This document shows, piece by piece, positions 52,068-62,431 of a DNA stretch of 64,000 nucleotides. This stretch comes from Endotrypanum monterogeii (Eukaryota; Euglenozoa; Kinetoplastea; Trypanosomatida; Trypanosomatidae): positions 153,899 to 217,898 of the forward strand of contig CM007334.1 of assembly GCA_000333855.2 (NCBI GenBank). Reading direction: 5' to 3'. The number at the start of each line of letters is the position of its first letter. The first letter of the stretch is position 1. Under the pieces are notes generated by a model. That model worked only from the letters and a program-made list of their open reading frames with translations, was not told the origin of the DNA and did not search any database. The position numbers and the translations under genes were made by a program.

Positions 52068-52372
52068 AGCGTCGTCGTTTGCTTCCTCAGGGGTGGTGGC
52101 AGAGTTGCTGCTGCACCCACTACCACCATAACTGTTGCTGCTGGAGCTGTTTTCCCCATCCCCTGTGTGCCTTGGGCTGAACGCGTTGTACTATAGAGGC
52201 GTGACGGGCAGCACGCAGCACATGTTGCTACAGTTCCGCACAGAGGAGCTCTCCCGACAGCGCCTGCCGACGTGTTTGCCATGCAACAATTTAGTGTGCA
52301 CAGCACCACGGCTGTTTTTGTCGACAGCGACGACGACGACCACGCTGGTCGAGAGAGCAGCAAACCACGCAT
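52013..52372 (-). other. Candidate N-terminal frame of the preceding gene (possible frameshift)
   Basis: 119 codons beginning at the first ATG after a predicted splice acceptor. The first 60 residues (MRGLLLSRPAWSSSSLSTKT... ending SRLYSTT) look like a mitochondrial presequence with an R-x-Y-S type cleavage context. Beyond about 52190 the composition turns poor, while the frame of the 361-residue protein becomes good. A single missing base in the G4/A4 runs around 52150-52166 would join them. Confidence 0.4.
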
Positions 52373-52455
52373 AGTTTACTTCTCTCTCTTATTTTTTTTT
52401 TTTTTTTCAATGATTCGTTCGCCCTTTCCTATTGGTTAGACAAGAAGCGCCACCT

Positions 52456-52502
52456 CTCGGCACAACGGGGGGAGAGGGGTGGGGTGGGGTGGGGGTGGGG
52501 TA
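52456..52502 (-). promoter_or_regulatory. Predicted spliced-leader acceptor upstream of the 52372 ATG
   Basis: On the minus strand a 36-base C/T tract (plus strand 52467-52502) is followed by GTTGTGCCGAG with the AG at 52457-52456. No ATG lies between it and 52372. Confidence 0.45.
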
Positions 52503-52953
52503 GTGTGTGCTGCCGCAGGCGCGCGTGTTTGTGAGGGTATCTTATTGCCCAGGTAAGCGGGGTTGAGCAAAAGCATTGGTGAGAAAGAGAGAGGAAGAAG
52601 AGGGCCAAAATGGGTCACTGTACATATATATATATATATATATATATTTGCAAAGGGTGAACGAGTTGAGAGGTGTCTGCCCGTGTATATGCATGCCGTG
52701 CGTCGCGGGTGGGGAACGCGGAGGAGGGGGGGGGTGCGGCACTACTTTTTTACCTCAATAACAAAAGAACGACCCCCTTCCCCAAACACACACCATCTCA
52801 TCACTGACGCAATACTTCCACCGAAGGCCTGTTCCCAGCACCCTACAATCAAAGGGTCTATAACTGATCTATGATGATCCTCCACTTCCCTCACTTTCTG
52901 CGGGAGGGAACATCATATCGCGAATGGGATGTCGGTTGTGCGCGTGAGATGTC

Positions 52954-52997
<44 letters not shown>

Positions 52998-53197
52998 GGC
53001 GCGCGCCGATGACATGGGTGTCTCTTTGGGACAGAGAGAGAGAGGCTGAAGGGTCAAGACAGAGACCAACAACACCCGCAGTGTTGCTTCCGAGGCTGCT
53101 GTGTTCTACAAGGGCACTGATGGGCCGCTTGGATTTTCTACTTCCCCTTGTTCCTCAGGTTCCGTGTATCCCACGAGAATGACCTCTACAGTGACAT
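52503..53197. other. Spacer, no gene seen
   Basis: Contains (TA)n at about 52624-52648 and a (CA)n tract at 52955-52994. No coding-like frame. Confidence 0.6.
52955..52994. repeat. (CA)n dinucleotide repeat
   Basis: About 19 CA units in the spacer downstream of the unknown 53198-54652 gene (its 3' side). Confidence 0.9.
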
Positions 53198-54652
53198 TCA
53201 CTCACCGCTCGCTGCATACCGGATCGAGTCTGTCGCGCGACGCAGCTGCGACTCCATCTCTCGGTCAAACAGCAGCGTCTCGCGAATGTGCGGGGCGAGC
53301 GTTAGGAATGTATCCTCGGCGGCGTGGCGCGTGTCTTTGTTCGCGTAATCAAATACGTGCCTTTCTATCGACGGCAGCGTTGCATTTTCATGTCTACATG
53401 TTGGCAGTACAGCTGCACGCGAGCTCAGTGGTGGTGAGCCCGTAGAGGCAGCATGTAACCCACAGGCAGGGTCCCGAGATGAGGAGGGGGAGGGCACTTC
53501 TTGTGCCCCACTGTGATGCCGCCGGCGTCTTCGGGAAAACTGAAATGGCTTTGACTCTGTCACGTCTCGCCTGAATGTTGTGGGGTCGTAGTAGGTAAGT
53601 CGTTTTGCCTCCGCCGCGGCGTGCACCGCTTCTCGCTCGTCGTGTGCACGCCGAAGGCGCTCTACAAACGCCTCGGCACCACTGATAGGCTGTGATCGTG
53701 GCTGCAGTGAGGGAATGTGGTCACATAAATACGACGTGCTACGCGAAGACGACCCCGAAGAAGGCATTGTGCTCACGTGCAGGGAAGAGCGGCGCATACC
53801 ACTTCCATGCACTGTCGGCGAGACAGATGAGAGGTGCTGTTCCGCATCAGAGTTGTGGTGATGGCGATATAAGGCGCGGCCCTCACCAGCAGACGCACTC
53901 TTTTCCAGCTCTACTTCTGGGTGGTTTATCTTGGGCTCGAAGGTGCATTCTTGCTGCTCCTTTTCGAGGGCTTCGTACACGGCTTGAACACGCCTCGCTT
54001 CCTTGCGCTCGTGCCAGAGAGCGAGCCGGTGAACAAGCGTCTGCACCCGAGTGTCCTGTGGACCGGGACCGGCGCAGGGAAAGCGGGACAGACTGTGGCT
54101 TCCTCTGTGTATCCGAGTGGCACCACCGGGACGGCGCTTGCTGCCACTCCGTGCACTCTCCATGTTCGCGCGTGGGGGGCTGAGGGAGTTTGGTGGCAAG
54201 GTCGAGGGAGTGGGTGCATTCAACGGGTGCACCAACTCGTGGGTGCTGTTCGTCGACTCTGGGGTCGGCGGGGATTCATCGAAGGCAGGACCCGCAAGGA
54301 TGCGTTCGACTAGTGTGTTCAGATCTTCCTCGCCCCCCGCTTCTCGATGACGGACACCCCTAAGCGTTGTCCTCCTTCTGGTGATGTCAGAGTTCAAGAC
54401 GTAGAGGGGGGTGCTCGCCTTAGTGGTGCGACTGTTGCCGCTGACACACTCTCTCTGATACGTGGAAGCGGTCTTGCTGGAGTTCGCTTGGCACAGCCAT
54501 GAGGACGAGCCCTCAGAATTCGGACGCTGCTGATGATGCGGTGATGATGATCGCTGGGACATTCGATTGGTGTGTGTAGAGTGGTCACACGACTTGAGAA
54601 TGGAGTCGACCAGTGCATCGAGTTCACCACCGACACTACCGGTCGCTGTCAT
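53198..54652 (-). CDS. Kinetoplastid hypothetical protein with FEPKIN motif
   Basis: 484 residues, rich in Ser, Arg and His, without membrane segments. A central helix with ALWHERKEARRVQAVYEALE runs into ECTFEPKINHPEVE (about residues 230-250). The [CT]FxPxI[NS] element after a charged helix recurs in many trypanosomatid flagellar and cytoskeletal proteins. A second helical part, EAFVERLRRAHDEREAVHAA, leads into YYDPTTFRRDVTE. A short N-terminal element ELDALVDSILKS is echoed at DLNTLVERILAG, a small internal repeat. A cytoskeletal or flagellar role is a guess from motif company only. Composition is coding-like from the first Met. Confidence 0.7.
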   Translation of the reverse strand: MTATGSVGGELDALVDSILKSCDHSTHTNRMSQRSSSPHHQQRPNSEGSSSWLCQANSSKTASTYQRECVSGNSRTTKASTPLYVLNSDITRRRTTLRGVRHREAGGEEDLNTLVERILAGPAFDESPPTPESTNSTHELVHPLNAPTPSTLPPNSLSPPRANMESARSGSKRRPGGATRIHRGSHSLSRFPCAGPGPQDTRVQTLVHRLALWHERKEARRVQAVYEALEKEQQECTFEPKINHPEVELEKSASAGEGRALYRHHHNSDAEQHLSSVSPTVHGSGMRRSSLHVSTMPSSGSSSRSTSYLCDHIPSLQPRSQPISGAEAFVERLRRAHDEREAVHAAAEAKRLTYYDPTTFRRDVTESKPFQFSRRRRRHHSGAQEVPSPSSSRDPACGLHAASTGSPPLSSRAAVLPTCRHENATLPSIERHVFDYANKDTRHAAEDTFLTLAPHIRETLLFDREMESQLRRATDSIRYAASGE

Positions 54653-56042
54653 GGGGACGGTATGCAGCTAAAAACAACAACAACACGATGAACAGTCGCC
54701 TGCGAATAACCCCCAACCTTTCCCACCTCCAAGATGTCAGTGTAGGTCGTGTGTGTTTGTGTGTGTTGGGGGGGGTTAGCGGTAGCAAGAGATCTACGAT
54801 TGGGACGAGGATAATAAAAAAAAATGGGTATCGTTGATTCGACTGTTTGGACTACACTGCACGCCGAGGAGCCTGGAAGGGCGGCAGAGTGCTGCGTTTC
54901 TGTTGCAGATGCCGGCGGTGGTTGGTTGGTAGCGAGAGTTCCCCCTCTTTTTTTTTTTTTTTCTTAAGGGAGGGGGCGAAGGGCAATGAAATAAAAACAG
55001 GAAGGGGTAGAAAAAAAATAATCAGCTCATGGGGATGAGTGGGAAGAATGAAGGATAGAGAGGTGCTGCCCTTGCTTGCCAGCAGCGTGAGCATAGAAAA
55101 AAGAAAACGACGGTGACAACAAAAAAGAACCTCAACGTGTGTGTGTGCGCCCGCTCTAGTAGAGCGGACGGTTCTAGGGATGAATCGGCCTTGTTACCGA
55201 TACTCACCTCCACCCTCGAGTGCCCCCCTCCCCTCCCCTGTCTCCCTTTCCCTTCAGCATCACCGCGATCACGGTTGGCGAAACGAAAGTGAAGTTTGGG
55301 CTTGGCGCTGACAAGGCAAACGTTTTATTCACCGAGGAAAGAGGGGGGGGGGAGGCACCGAGACGATTTCTTAATTATGAAAGATTTTTTTTTTTTTGCG
55401 ATATATATATATATATATACACCTTGTTTTTTTTTTTTTGCACGAAAAAGTATTGCAGCGTGTTTCAGAGGGATACAGCCATGGAGCTCCATGCGGCCCA
55501 GGTAGGTGTACTTACTTCACCGAAGACATATTCAAGAGCCTATGCACGCTTTTCACTTCAACATGTATACAGTGGCACCATCACCACCACGGAAACGATG
55601 ACATCGATCGATCACAATCACACCGCAAAAAAAAAAAAAGAAGCCGCATAGAGGAGGGGCGGCGTGGATAGGATGCAGAAAAAAAAAGCAGTAACGGATG
55701 GGTGCGTGCGGGTGCAAGGGGGGGGGCTGTGGTGGGAAACACCTAGAGAAGCACGGATGCTTGAGTGGCTCATCAGAGCAAGCAGCAGCTGCCATCGGGA
55801 GGGGGGGGGGAATCAGTAATAATAAAAAGCATCCATGCAGAGGGGGGGGGGGCGGGGTATGTGTGTATTTCTTTTTTTTTTTTTGGGGGGGGTGGAGAGA
55901 GGGAGAAGGGTTGTGTGCTTCGACGCACCGACTTCGCCGCCGCTTCCTTCCCCCGCCCGAGTGAGAAGCGGAGACAACGCTTTCATGGATACGCTCCATA
56001 CATGAAATCGGGTTGGCCTTTGTTCGTTTTTCGCCAATATTC
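54653..56042. other. Spacer, no gene seen
   Basis: T- and A-runs, (TA)n at about 55401-55420, G-rich runs at 55717-55870. No coding-like frame. Confidence 0.6.
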
Positions 56043-56726
56043 TCAAAGAATGCGCGTGGCAATCATGACAGTGGGCGCCAGACGGGTCAGTGCCTCCGGC
56101 CGGGCGGCACTCGACATGCCACTGACCGCAGCCCCGACGTGACATCCCCCCGCTGTTGAGGGGCCTGGATGTTCTATCCGTGTTCCGTCTGCTGTGTGCG
56201 CACCTTCGGCATCGCGCGTATCAGAAGCGCTGCCACCAACAATATTTCCTTTTGCACTGTCCGGCGCAGTGTTTGCCTCATGATAACTATCATGCTCGCC
56301 GAGTTGCCTGGATGAGTTCATGGACTGTTCTCCTTGAACATACGTTCCTGCTTGGTTTCTCTTCGAGGCGGCGGCAGGAGTGGGGTTTGCATTGCCTTCG
56401 CCCTCGGCGCGCCTTCGCGACGGCAGCGTTGGGTGTGACACATAAATGACTGTTTCCCTTTCATTGGTGTCATTTCCAACCCGGATGCAGCTCGGCAGCG
56501 GCGGCAGTAGGTCCTCTGGAATGTCAGTGACAGTGCCACAGCACGGGCAGAGGAGGGTCACTGTGTTGATCGGCGCATGCAGTTCCTGGCCACACGCCTC
56601 GCAACTGATCTGTATAGTTTGCGCCGCGTTTAATGTATTGCACAGAGAACAGCGGCACGTGATGGCGCCGAGAGGGTAGGTGAGGATGCTGCTGCATCCA
56701 TAGCAGACAAGTTGACCAAACAACAT
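56043..56726 (-). CDS. LSD1-type zinc-finger protein
   Basis: 227 residues. The N-terminus is an LSD1-type zinc finger: CYGCSSILTYPLGAITCRCS then LC (about residues 8-30), the CxxC...GA...CxxC pattern. A second CxxC-CxxC pair follows, CEACGQELHAPINTVTLLCP then CC (about 42-63). After residue 75 the protein is low-complexity and polar, with a short hydrophobic end. LSD1 fingers are best known from plant LSD1/LOL proteins and plant-type metacaspases, where they mediate protein binding. No caspase domain is attached here. The Met follows directly after a (CA)n tract at 56749-56784 in the 5' flank. Function inferred only as a zinc-binding adaptor. Confidence 0.8.
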   Translation of the reverse strand: MLFGQLVCYGCSSILTYPLGAITCRCSLCNTLNAAQTIQISCEACGQELHAPINTVTLLCPCCGTVTDIPEDLLPPLPSCIRVGNDTNERETVIYVSHPTLPSRRRAEGEGNANPTPAAASKRNQAGTYVQGEQSMNSSRQLGEHDSYHEANTAPDSAKGNIVGGSASDTRDAEGAHTADGTRIEHPGPSTAGGCHVGAAVSGMSSAARPEALTRLAPTVMIATRIL

Positions 56727-56746
56727 GTTGGAGCGCTACGACTGTG

Positions 56747-56748
<2 letters not shown>

Positions 56749-56784
<36 letters not shown>
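56749..56784. repeat. (CA)n dinucleotide repeat
   Basis: About 17 CA units in the immediate 5' flank of the LSD1-type gene, 22 bases from its ATG; in the transcript it would be a GU tract. Confidence 0.9.
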
Positions 56785-56790
<6 letters not shown>

Positions 56791-57396
56791 ACGAAACAAC
56801 AACAACAACAAAAAAGATGAAAGCGGGCGCTACAGTCAGATGCGTACTCTCACCTGCAGCGGCAGGATGAGGGTGGTGAGGGGAAGGGGGAGGGGCGAGG
56901 GACGTGTGGGATACTGTGTGTCTCCAGCAGGGGAACAAAAGGAGAGAGGGGATGGGGTGGGGAGGGTCCGGCAGCAGCTCATTGACCAAGGGTACTTCAC
57001 TGCATGTTTTGTTGGTGAGCAACCTCTCCCCAAGAGGCAGAGATTGTGCCAGGGCACGCAGAGACGATGTGAGCAAGGGAAGGGGGGGGGGCAAGGGAAG
57101 GAGGGAGTCAAGTAACAAAGAGTGTACATGAACTATGTGCGCTGCCCTGACACACCCCATGCAACTCAGCGAGAACGTGGGGAGTTTCGGGGCGAGAAAC
57201 GGATAAAAGCAATATGCATGAACAAGGAGCAATCAAACTCGGGACGGCACAAAACCTCCGTCGTCCCCGGTGGACCATGTGCACCCGAGAGCTCCTCCAG
57301 CATATTATTATTTCTTTCCCCGCTCTCCCCTGAAGGGGGTTCTCCATGAATTGTACGCAGCCTCATTTTTTTTCCCCCTTTCGTGTGAGGAAGAGT

Positions 57397-57467
57397 GTGT
57401 ATGTGATTGTGTGTGTGTGTTCACTACTTTAAAAAAAACACGAACACACGCACACAATCACATACAC
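57397..57467. repeat. Inverted repeat, 26-base arms, 19-base loop
   Basis: Arms 57397-57422 and 57442-57467 pair at 25 of 26 positions; the one mismatch would be a U-G wobble in plus-strand RNA. The centre of each arm (ATGTGATT / AATCACAT) is not simple repeat, so this is not just a (GT)n/(CA)n coincidence. Confidence 0.85.
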
Positions 57468-58202
57468 GATAGCGGGCGTTGGAGGGAGGGGGGGGGAGAG
57501 GGGAAAACATGAACAATGAGATTTTAGTTTCTTGCAGTGATATGTATGTGAAGGGGGGGGGGGAGAGATAAATGACACGTGTGCACATGAAGTTCTGCCA
57601 CGGGAATGGAAGAGGTGAATAGCAAACAAGATGAGGGGGCGGGGGCTGGATACGAGGGCTTATCAGCTATGCCCAAGTGTAGCTTGATCGACACAAAGGG
57701 GCCACATGCTCCCCGATCAAGCAAGGGAATGAGATTGAAGGACCGCTTGTCACCACCATCGCTACACACACTCACAAACAGTGGTGAGGGGGAAAAAAAA
57801 AGGATGTTCTGTACACATCGTCTCTCTTCATAAGTGCTGTGTGTGCGATATTTTTCTTTCTTTCCCAGAAAGGGAGGTAAAAGGGAAAGGGCTTACGTGT
57901 GAAGGGGGTGCAAAACAGTTGGTGGTGCCCATTGTTGCCGTCGTCGTGGGACGAATGCGTGGAGTCTCCGTGGTTATACATACACGGTTACGCACATACA
58001 GACGCACATACATCCTACAGATATCATGTGTTTTTTTTTTTTTGTTGTTGTTGCACGGTTTGTCATAGCACGAATAGAAGGGCCACGAAAGAAAGAGTGG
58101 CGACTCGTTCATGGGAGGAGGGGGGAGGGAGGGGACATGCGGCGTATACATGCGTCTGTGAAGACGCAACTAGAGGGGATGGGGAAAGGAGGAGAGGGAT
58201 CT

Positions 58203-59132
58203 CTACTGAAATTTTTTGGTGTCAGCAGCGGATGTGGATTTGGTGTCTTCGCCTACTTCACCCACTTCGCGTAAGCGCAGTACGATGGCTGTTACGTACA
58301 TAACGAGGGCCATGCGAATATTTGCTTGCGTTGTCATACACCCGCGCTCATGGGTGTAGTGCATTAAGCTAGCGTACACCGACAGCGCACTGCAGCCGAT
58401 CCACTCAATCAAGTCCAGTACCAAAAGAAGATTGTTTGAGGCTGCTGCTGCTGCCGCGGCGGTGTTCTCGCGAGCCTGCGCAGCATCTTGCTGCATGTAA
58501 ACGCCATTGCGGATAGCGGACGTGATCATCGAGAGCGTGGCGATCGAGGTGAAGCAGCTGGTGCCGACGCTGAAGGTGTGCCAGAAGTAAAGGGCAGCGA
58601 GTACGTGATACCACCAGTGCGAGGGCTGCACCCGCCGCATGTGATGCTCCTGTGCTGCTGGCCCGACGATGTAGTCGCGTACGACTAGGAAAACCGTGTC
58701 CAACTGCTGCGCAATCTTCACCACCACCGCCGTGCACATCGCCAGACCCACGCAGCCCCTGTAGATGCGAAGGTCATCCCAAAGACAAGTGGCCTCGAGG
58801 AAGGACTTCGTTAGGATTGACTGCACCATGGTGGGTAGCAGAATGCAGGCAGCAGCAGCGCACGCGATGCTCATCACGAGATGGTAAGTATAGGCTGCCA
58901 TATAGCACGTCCGGAGCCTTCTCATCACCTCTTTCCTGACGCCGTTCTGCATTTCTGCAGCATGGAGAGCTCGTCGCTCACGCTGATTCCACCAACAAAG
59001 AATTTGATCTCCTTTCCCTACCACCACAAGGTAGATGGACGCAATGTAGCCGATAATATCAATATTCTCGAGTAGATACTCCTGGAACGGATATCCGTCG
59101 AAGCCGGCGATGTAATCGATGAGGCCAGACAT
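58203..59132 (-). CDS. Divergent ELO-family membrane protein with degenerate active-site motifs
   Basis: 309 residues from the ATG at 59132 (MSGLIDYIAGF); the upstream frame is a (TH)-rich leader. Six to seven hydrophobic segments. It aligns by eye with the ELO elongase next door: KIAQQLDTVFLVVRD (from 139) matches KLPEFIDTLFLIMKG, and HWWYH (172-176) plus HTFSVGTS match the histidine box and YQQGTS region, with about 12 extra residues between. Two hallmark positions are altered: the KxxExxD element has Gln for Glu, and the HxxHH box has Tyr for the fourth position. The third ELO region is hard to recognise. Elongases condense malonyl-CoA with acyl-CoA at the ER; this protein may be non-catalytic or regulatory. 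Confidence 0.65.
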   Translation of the reverse strand: MSGLIDYIAGFDGYPFQEYLLENIDIIGYIASIYLVVVGKGDQILCWWNQRERRALHAAEMQNGVRKEVMRRLRTCYMAAYTYHLVMSIACAAAACILLPTMVQSILTKSFLEATCLWDDLRIYRGCVGLAMCTAVVVKIAQQLDTVFLVVRDYIVGPAAQEHHMRRVQPSHWWYHVLAALYFWHTFSVGTSCFTSIATLSMITSAIRNGVYMQQDAAQARENTAAAAAAASNNLLLVLDLIEWIGCSALSVYASLMHYTHERGCMTTQANIRMALVMYVTAIVLRLREVGEVGEDTKSTSAADTKKFQ

Positions 59133-60412
59133 GATGTCCGCGCGCGTGAGAAGAAAAACAAAAATGGGTGGGTGGGCGTTGTTGGTGTGCTGGGAATAAG
59201 GGGTAGTTCTTTTCGCTGTGTGTGTGTGTGTGTGCGCGAAAGTGTGATGAGAAAAATCCGCGATGATGTGCGGCAGCGAAGAAATCGTCTGCAGGATAGG
59301 GTCAGAGGGGAATACACAAGAAGAAGGGCATGTGGGCAGAACAGGAGATGGTGCCCGAGGCGGCGTCGCAGTTTTCATAATACTAGAAGCATCAAATGAA
59401 GGACAACGCACCACTGCAGGCCTCCCTGGTCACCTGATCCTCCTCTACGCACTCAGTGTCGTTGATAAGGTATGAACAGATGTATGTACCTATATATATA
59501 TATATACCTATATATAATAATAATAATAAATGAATCGTAAGCGATGAGAGAACGCGCTTCGCTCTCGTCTGTAGTCGTTGCCGACGCGTTGCAAAACTGC
59601 CTCCCCTTTTCAGCTTCCTTGCTCAACTATACTTGTTTATAGTTTTTTTTTTTTGTGTGTGTCTCTCTCTGTGCGGGTGACTGTGCCGTCAAAGGTAAAG
59701 GGGAGCGGACCCCGAAAAAAAAAAAAAATTGTTTCGTCGAGGTCACACCGCTGGCCGCCCCATACCCTACAGCAACCCTCCCATCCTCTTCCTACCACTT
59801 TCCTTTTCACTTGAACTCGCGCGAGCGCTGTATTTCCCTTTTATGATTCAATTTTTTTTTTTCTCCCCTGGTTTTGTTCAACGTGCGCGCAACTGTTATT
59901 TTTGAAGGAGAGCCGCACAGCGCTGACTGCCGCGCTGTGCAAGACTCACGCAGGAGAGAGGGGAGAGGGTTTGGGTCATGCCAGAGATCGCGGCCCGAGT
60001 AGCAGGTGCTCATGTGAAACGATACAGACATGCATACAGAGGACAAGGCGACAGTCTCTGCCATCCCAGACTACAGTGATCATAATACCCACAACATCGT
60101 CACGTAAGATACAGTGAGGAGGCGGGACATGAGGGTACACACACGTCACAGAATATACGCCAACGTGAGACAAGGAAGGGAAAGAAGGAATGCAGGGTGA
60201 AATTGACAAGGTGTTTTTTTTTTTAAATATTTTTCTTCTAGAGGAGAGGGAGCACAGCTTGTGTACAGACCCACTGCCCATCGCGTGATCTCCTTCATTT
60301 TATCTCCACTCCCGATAAACAGATAAATATGTAGTTATATGTATCGAACCAGAGGAAAATTTTCAAAGACATAACGTTGAGAAAGAGAGAGCTACTGGGG
60401 AGGAGCAGCGAC

Positions 60413-60458
<46 letters not shown>

Positions 60459-61573
60459 ATATATATATAAAAGTAGGGCGGCATCACGACATGGCGTCAC
60501 ATCCATGTTCAATCCACTACGTCCAAGAGAGAGAGATTTACCTTGTGTTTTGCTCAATTTCTTTCTTCGTCCTCGCCCTCTCTCAGCCTCACGGCTACGG
60601 GTCTATATTTGCCCGCCCCCCCCTCCTCCTCTTCCTTCGCTTTTTCCACATGTAGGTGAAAAAAAATAATAATAATAATATATATAGATATAGTTCTTTT
60701 TTTTTTAATCTCAGAAATGACATAAAAAACAACGACAAAAAAAGAAAAATGAGGCAAACAAACAACTCACGCACACACAAACAAACACGAAAGCAATAAC
60801 GCCATCACAGCCAAATAAGGGAGGAAGACACGCATAATAATAGTAAAAAAAAACGATTTCCGATTGTGTCATGCGCCCCTCGCGCTTTTCTCCCCTTCCT
60901 CCCCATTCCTTTTCCCCCCTCCTATACCCTCAAACACACACACACACACACACACAGACAGACACACGCATATATAAAGAAATGTATAGAAAATATATAT
61001 CAACAACAGAACAACCACAAACAAAAAGGTTCTGCCTTTGTCATGCAACTGCATCAGTTTTTTTTTTCTGTTGTTGGTGGCGTTGTCTGTTCACCATTTT
61101 CTCCTCCCCCTTTTTTATTCATGATTGTATCTTCATCAGATGACGAGTACACACACGTACACACACAAAATATATGTATATATACATGTATGTGTACACA
61201 TCATCTGCATGTGTGCCAACAGTTTCTCCTTCTACCACTTCTCCTGTTACCATCCCCGATTAAAAAAAAAAAAAGGAATTCAAAAAGAGGAGACAGGAGG
61301 AAACCCGGGGGGGGGGGAGAAAACACGATTCGATCGACAAAAAACAGCCACCAATTAAAAAAAAAAAGGATAAGGCAAAAGCGTGTGAACAGAAGAAAAA
61401 TATAGCAACTCTGGAGTTACACACACACAAACAGGAGAAATCAAACTAAATAATGACTGATGAAGGCATGGGGCAGAGGGGGAGGAGGAGGAGGGAGGGG
61501 GGGGGAGGGAGGAACGGGGGGAAAAAAAAGGATGCGTGTAAAGAAGAAAAAAGCATACGATAGTGCCCTCGTA
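59133..61573. other. Spacer, no gene seen (about 2.4 kb)
   Basis: TA tracts at about 59492-59516 and 60413-60468, (CA)n at 60932-60955, A-runs and T-runs throughout. No coding-like frame. Confidence 0.6.
60413..60468. repeat. (TA)n dinucleotide repeat
   Basis: About 56 bases of TA interrupted by TAAA/TTTA steps in the spacer between the two ELO-family genes. Confidence 0.9.
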
Positions 61574-62431
61574 CTACGCCTTCTTGCTCGACGACCGCGC
61601 AGCCCCGCCCGCGGCGGGGCCGGTCTTGCGTGGCAGGAGATAGCCCTTAACAAACATTTCCGAGAAGAGGTAAAAATTGAAGATGTAAACCACCAGCTGC
61701 GTGCGTGCAGTGGAAATGGAGACACCGGGACAGGTGCTCGGCTTCCTCGGGTCGTCGTTGAGCTTCTGGAGAAGCACGTAGCCAGAAACGAAGAGACCAC
61801 CGATCATCTGTGTTATCTGTAGCAGTGTGATGTACATGGCGAATGGCTTCACGAGGTTCTTAAAGCCTGCCTCCGCGAGTGCGAAGTAGAGGTACATGAT
61901 GGAATGCACAAAATAATTCATGGCAGCGGCGTAGATGAAGATGCTTGTTCCTTGCTGGTAGCTGTACCAGCAGAACAGGTATGTTGTGACGTGGTGAAAC
62001 CAGGAAAGGAAGCTCAACTTCACACCTTTCATTATCAGAAAGAGGGTGTCGATAAATTCCGGCAGCTTCGAGATCGCGAACATGCCCATAGCAAAGCCGA
62101 CCTTTGTAAAGTAAAATTCTTCCTCGTGAAAGATGCATAATGTGTCATGCAGGCCGTCATGCACCAGGCGGTGCACCAGCGGCGGCCCGACGCGCAGCCA
62201 GCCGTACAGGGAGAAGACGGAGAGTCCAACGTTCCAGAGCGCCCACGCCATCTTTATTGTGCCCAGCGGCGGCTTGCCGCCGAAAATGGCATTCATAATA
62301 CGTGGGCCCGTGAAGACAAAGGCAAGGTACGCGCCAGCGATGTACACGCACACATCCACGTTTTCTGCCAGCCATTGCTGAACGACGCGACCGTTATAGT
62401 GTTGGTCACCGTAGTTGTCCAGCCACTGCAT
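61574..62431 (-). CDS. ELO: Fatty acid elongase, ELO family
   Basis: 285 residues from the ATG at 62431 (MQWLDNYGDQ), the usual ELO length. Family elements in order: KLPEFIDTLFLIMKG at about 122-136, SWFHHVTTYLFCW at about 143-155, MNYFVHSIMYLYFA at about 171-184, and LLQITQMIGG at about 203-212. Seven hydrophobic segments. The enzyme is the 3-ketoacyl-CoA synthase of the ER elongation cycle; in trypanosomatids ELOs make the bulk of fatty acids de novo. In the histidine box the first position is Ser (SWFHH) instead of His. The C-terminus is basic (RSSSKKA), as is common for ER proteins. It follows a degenerate ELO paralogue downstream and may begin a larger elongase array beyond the window. 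Confidence 0.9.
   Translation of the reverse strand: MQWLDNYGDQHYNGRVVQQWLAENVDVCVYIAGAYLAFVFTGPRIMNAIFGGKPPLGTIKMAWALWNVGLSVFSLYGWLRVGPPLVHRLVHDGLHDTLCIFHEEEFYFTKVGFAMGMFAISKLPEFIDTLFLIMKGVKLSFLSWFHHVTTYLFCWYSYQQGTSIFIYAAAMNYFVHSIMYLYFALAEAGFKNLVKPFAMYITLLQITQMIGGLFVSGYVLLQKLNDDPRKPSTCPGVSISTARTQLVVYIFNFYLFSEMFVKGYLLPRKTGPAAGGAARSSSKKA

Larger units (their letters stand above)
56727..58202. other. Spacer with long inverted repeat, no gene seen
   Basis: (CA)n at 56749-56784, purine-rich patches, and a 26-base inverted repeat at 57397-57467. No coding-like frame. Confidence 0.6.
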
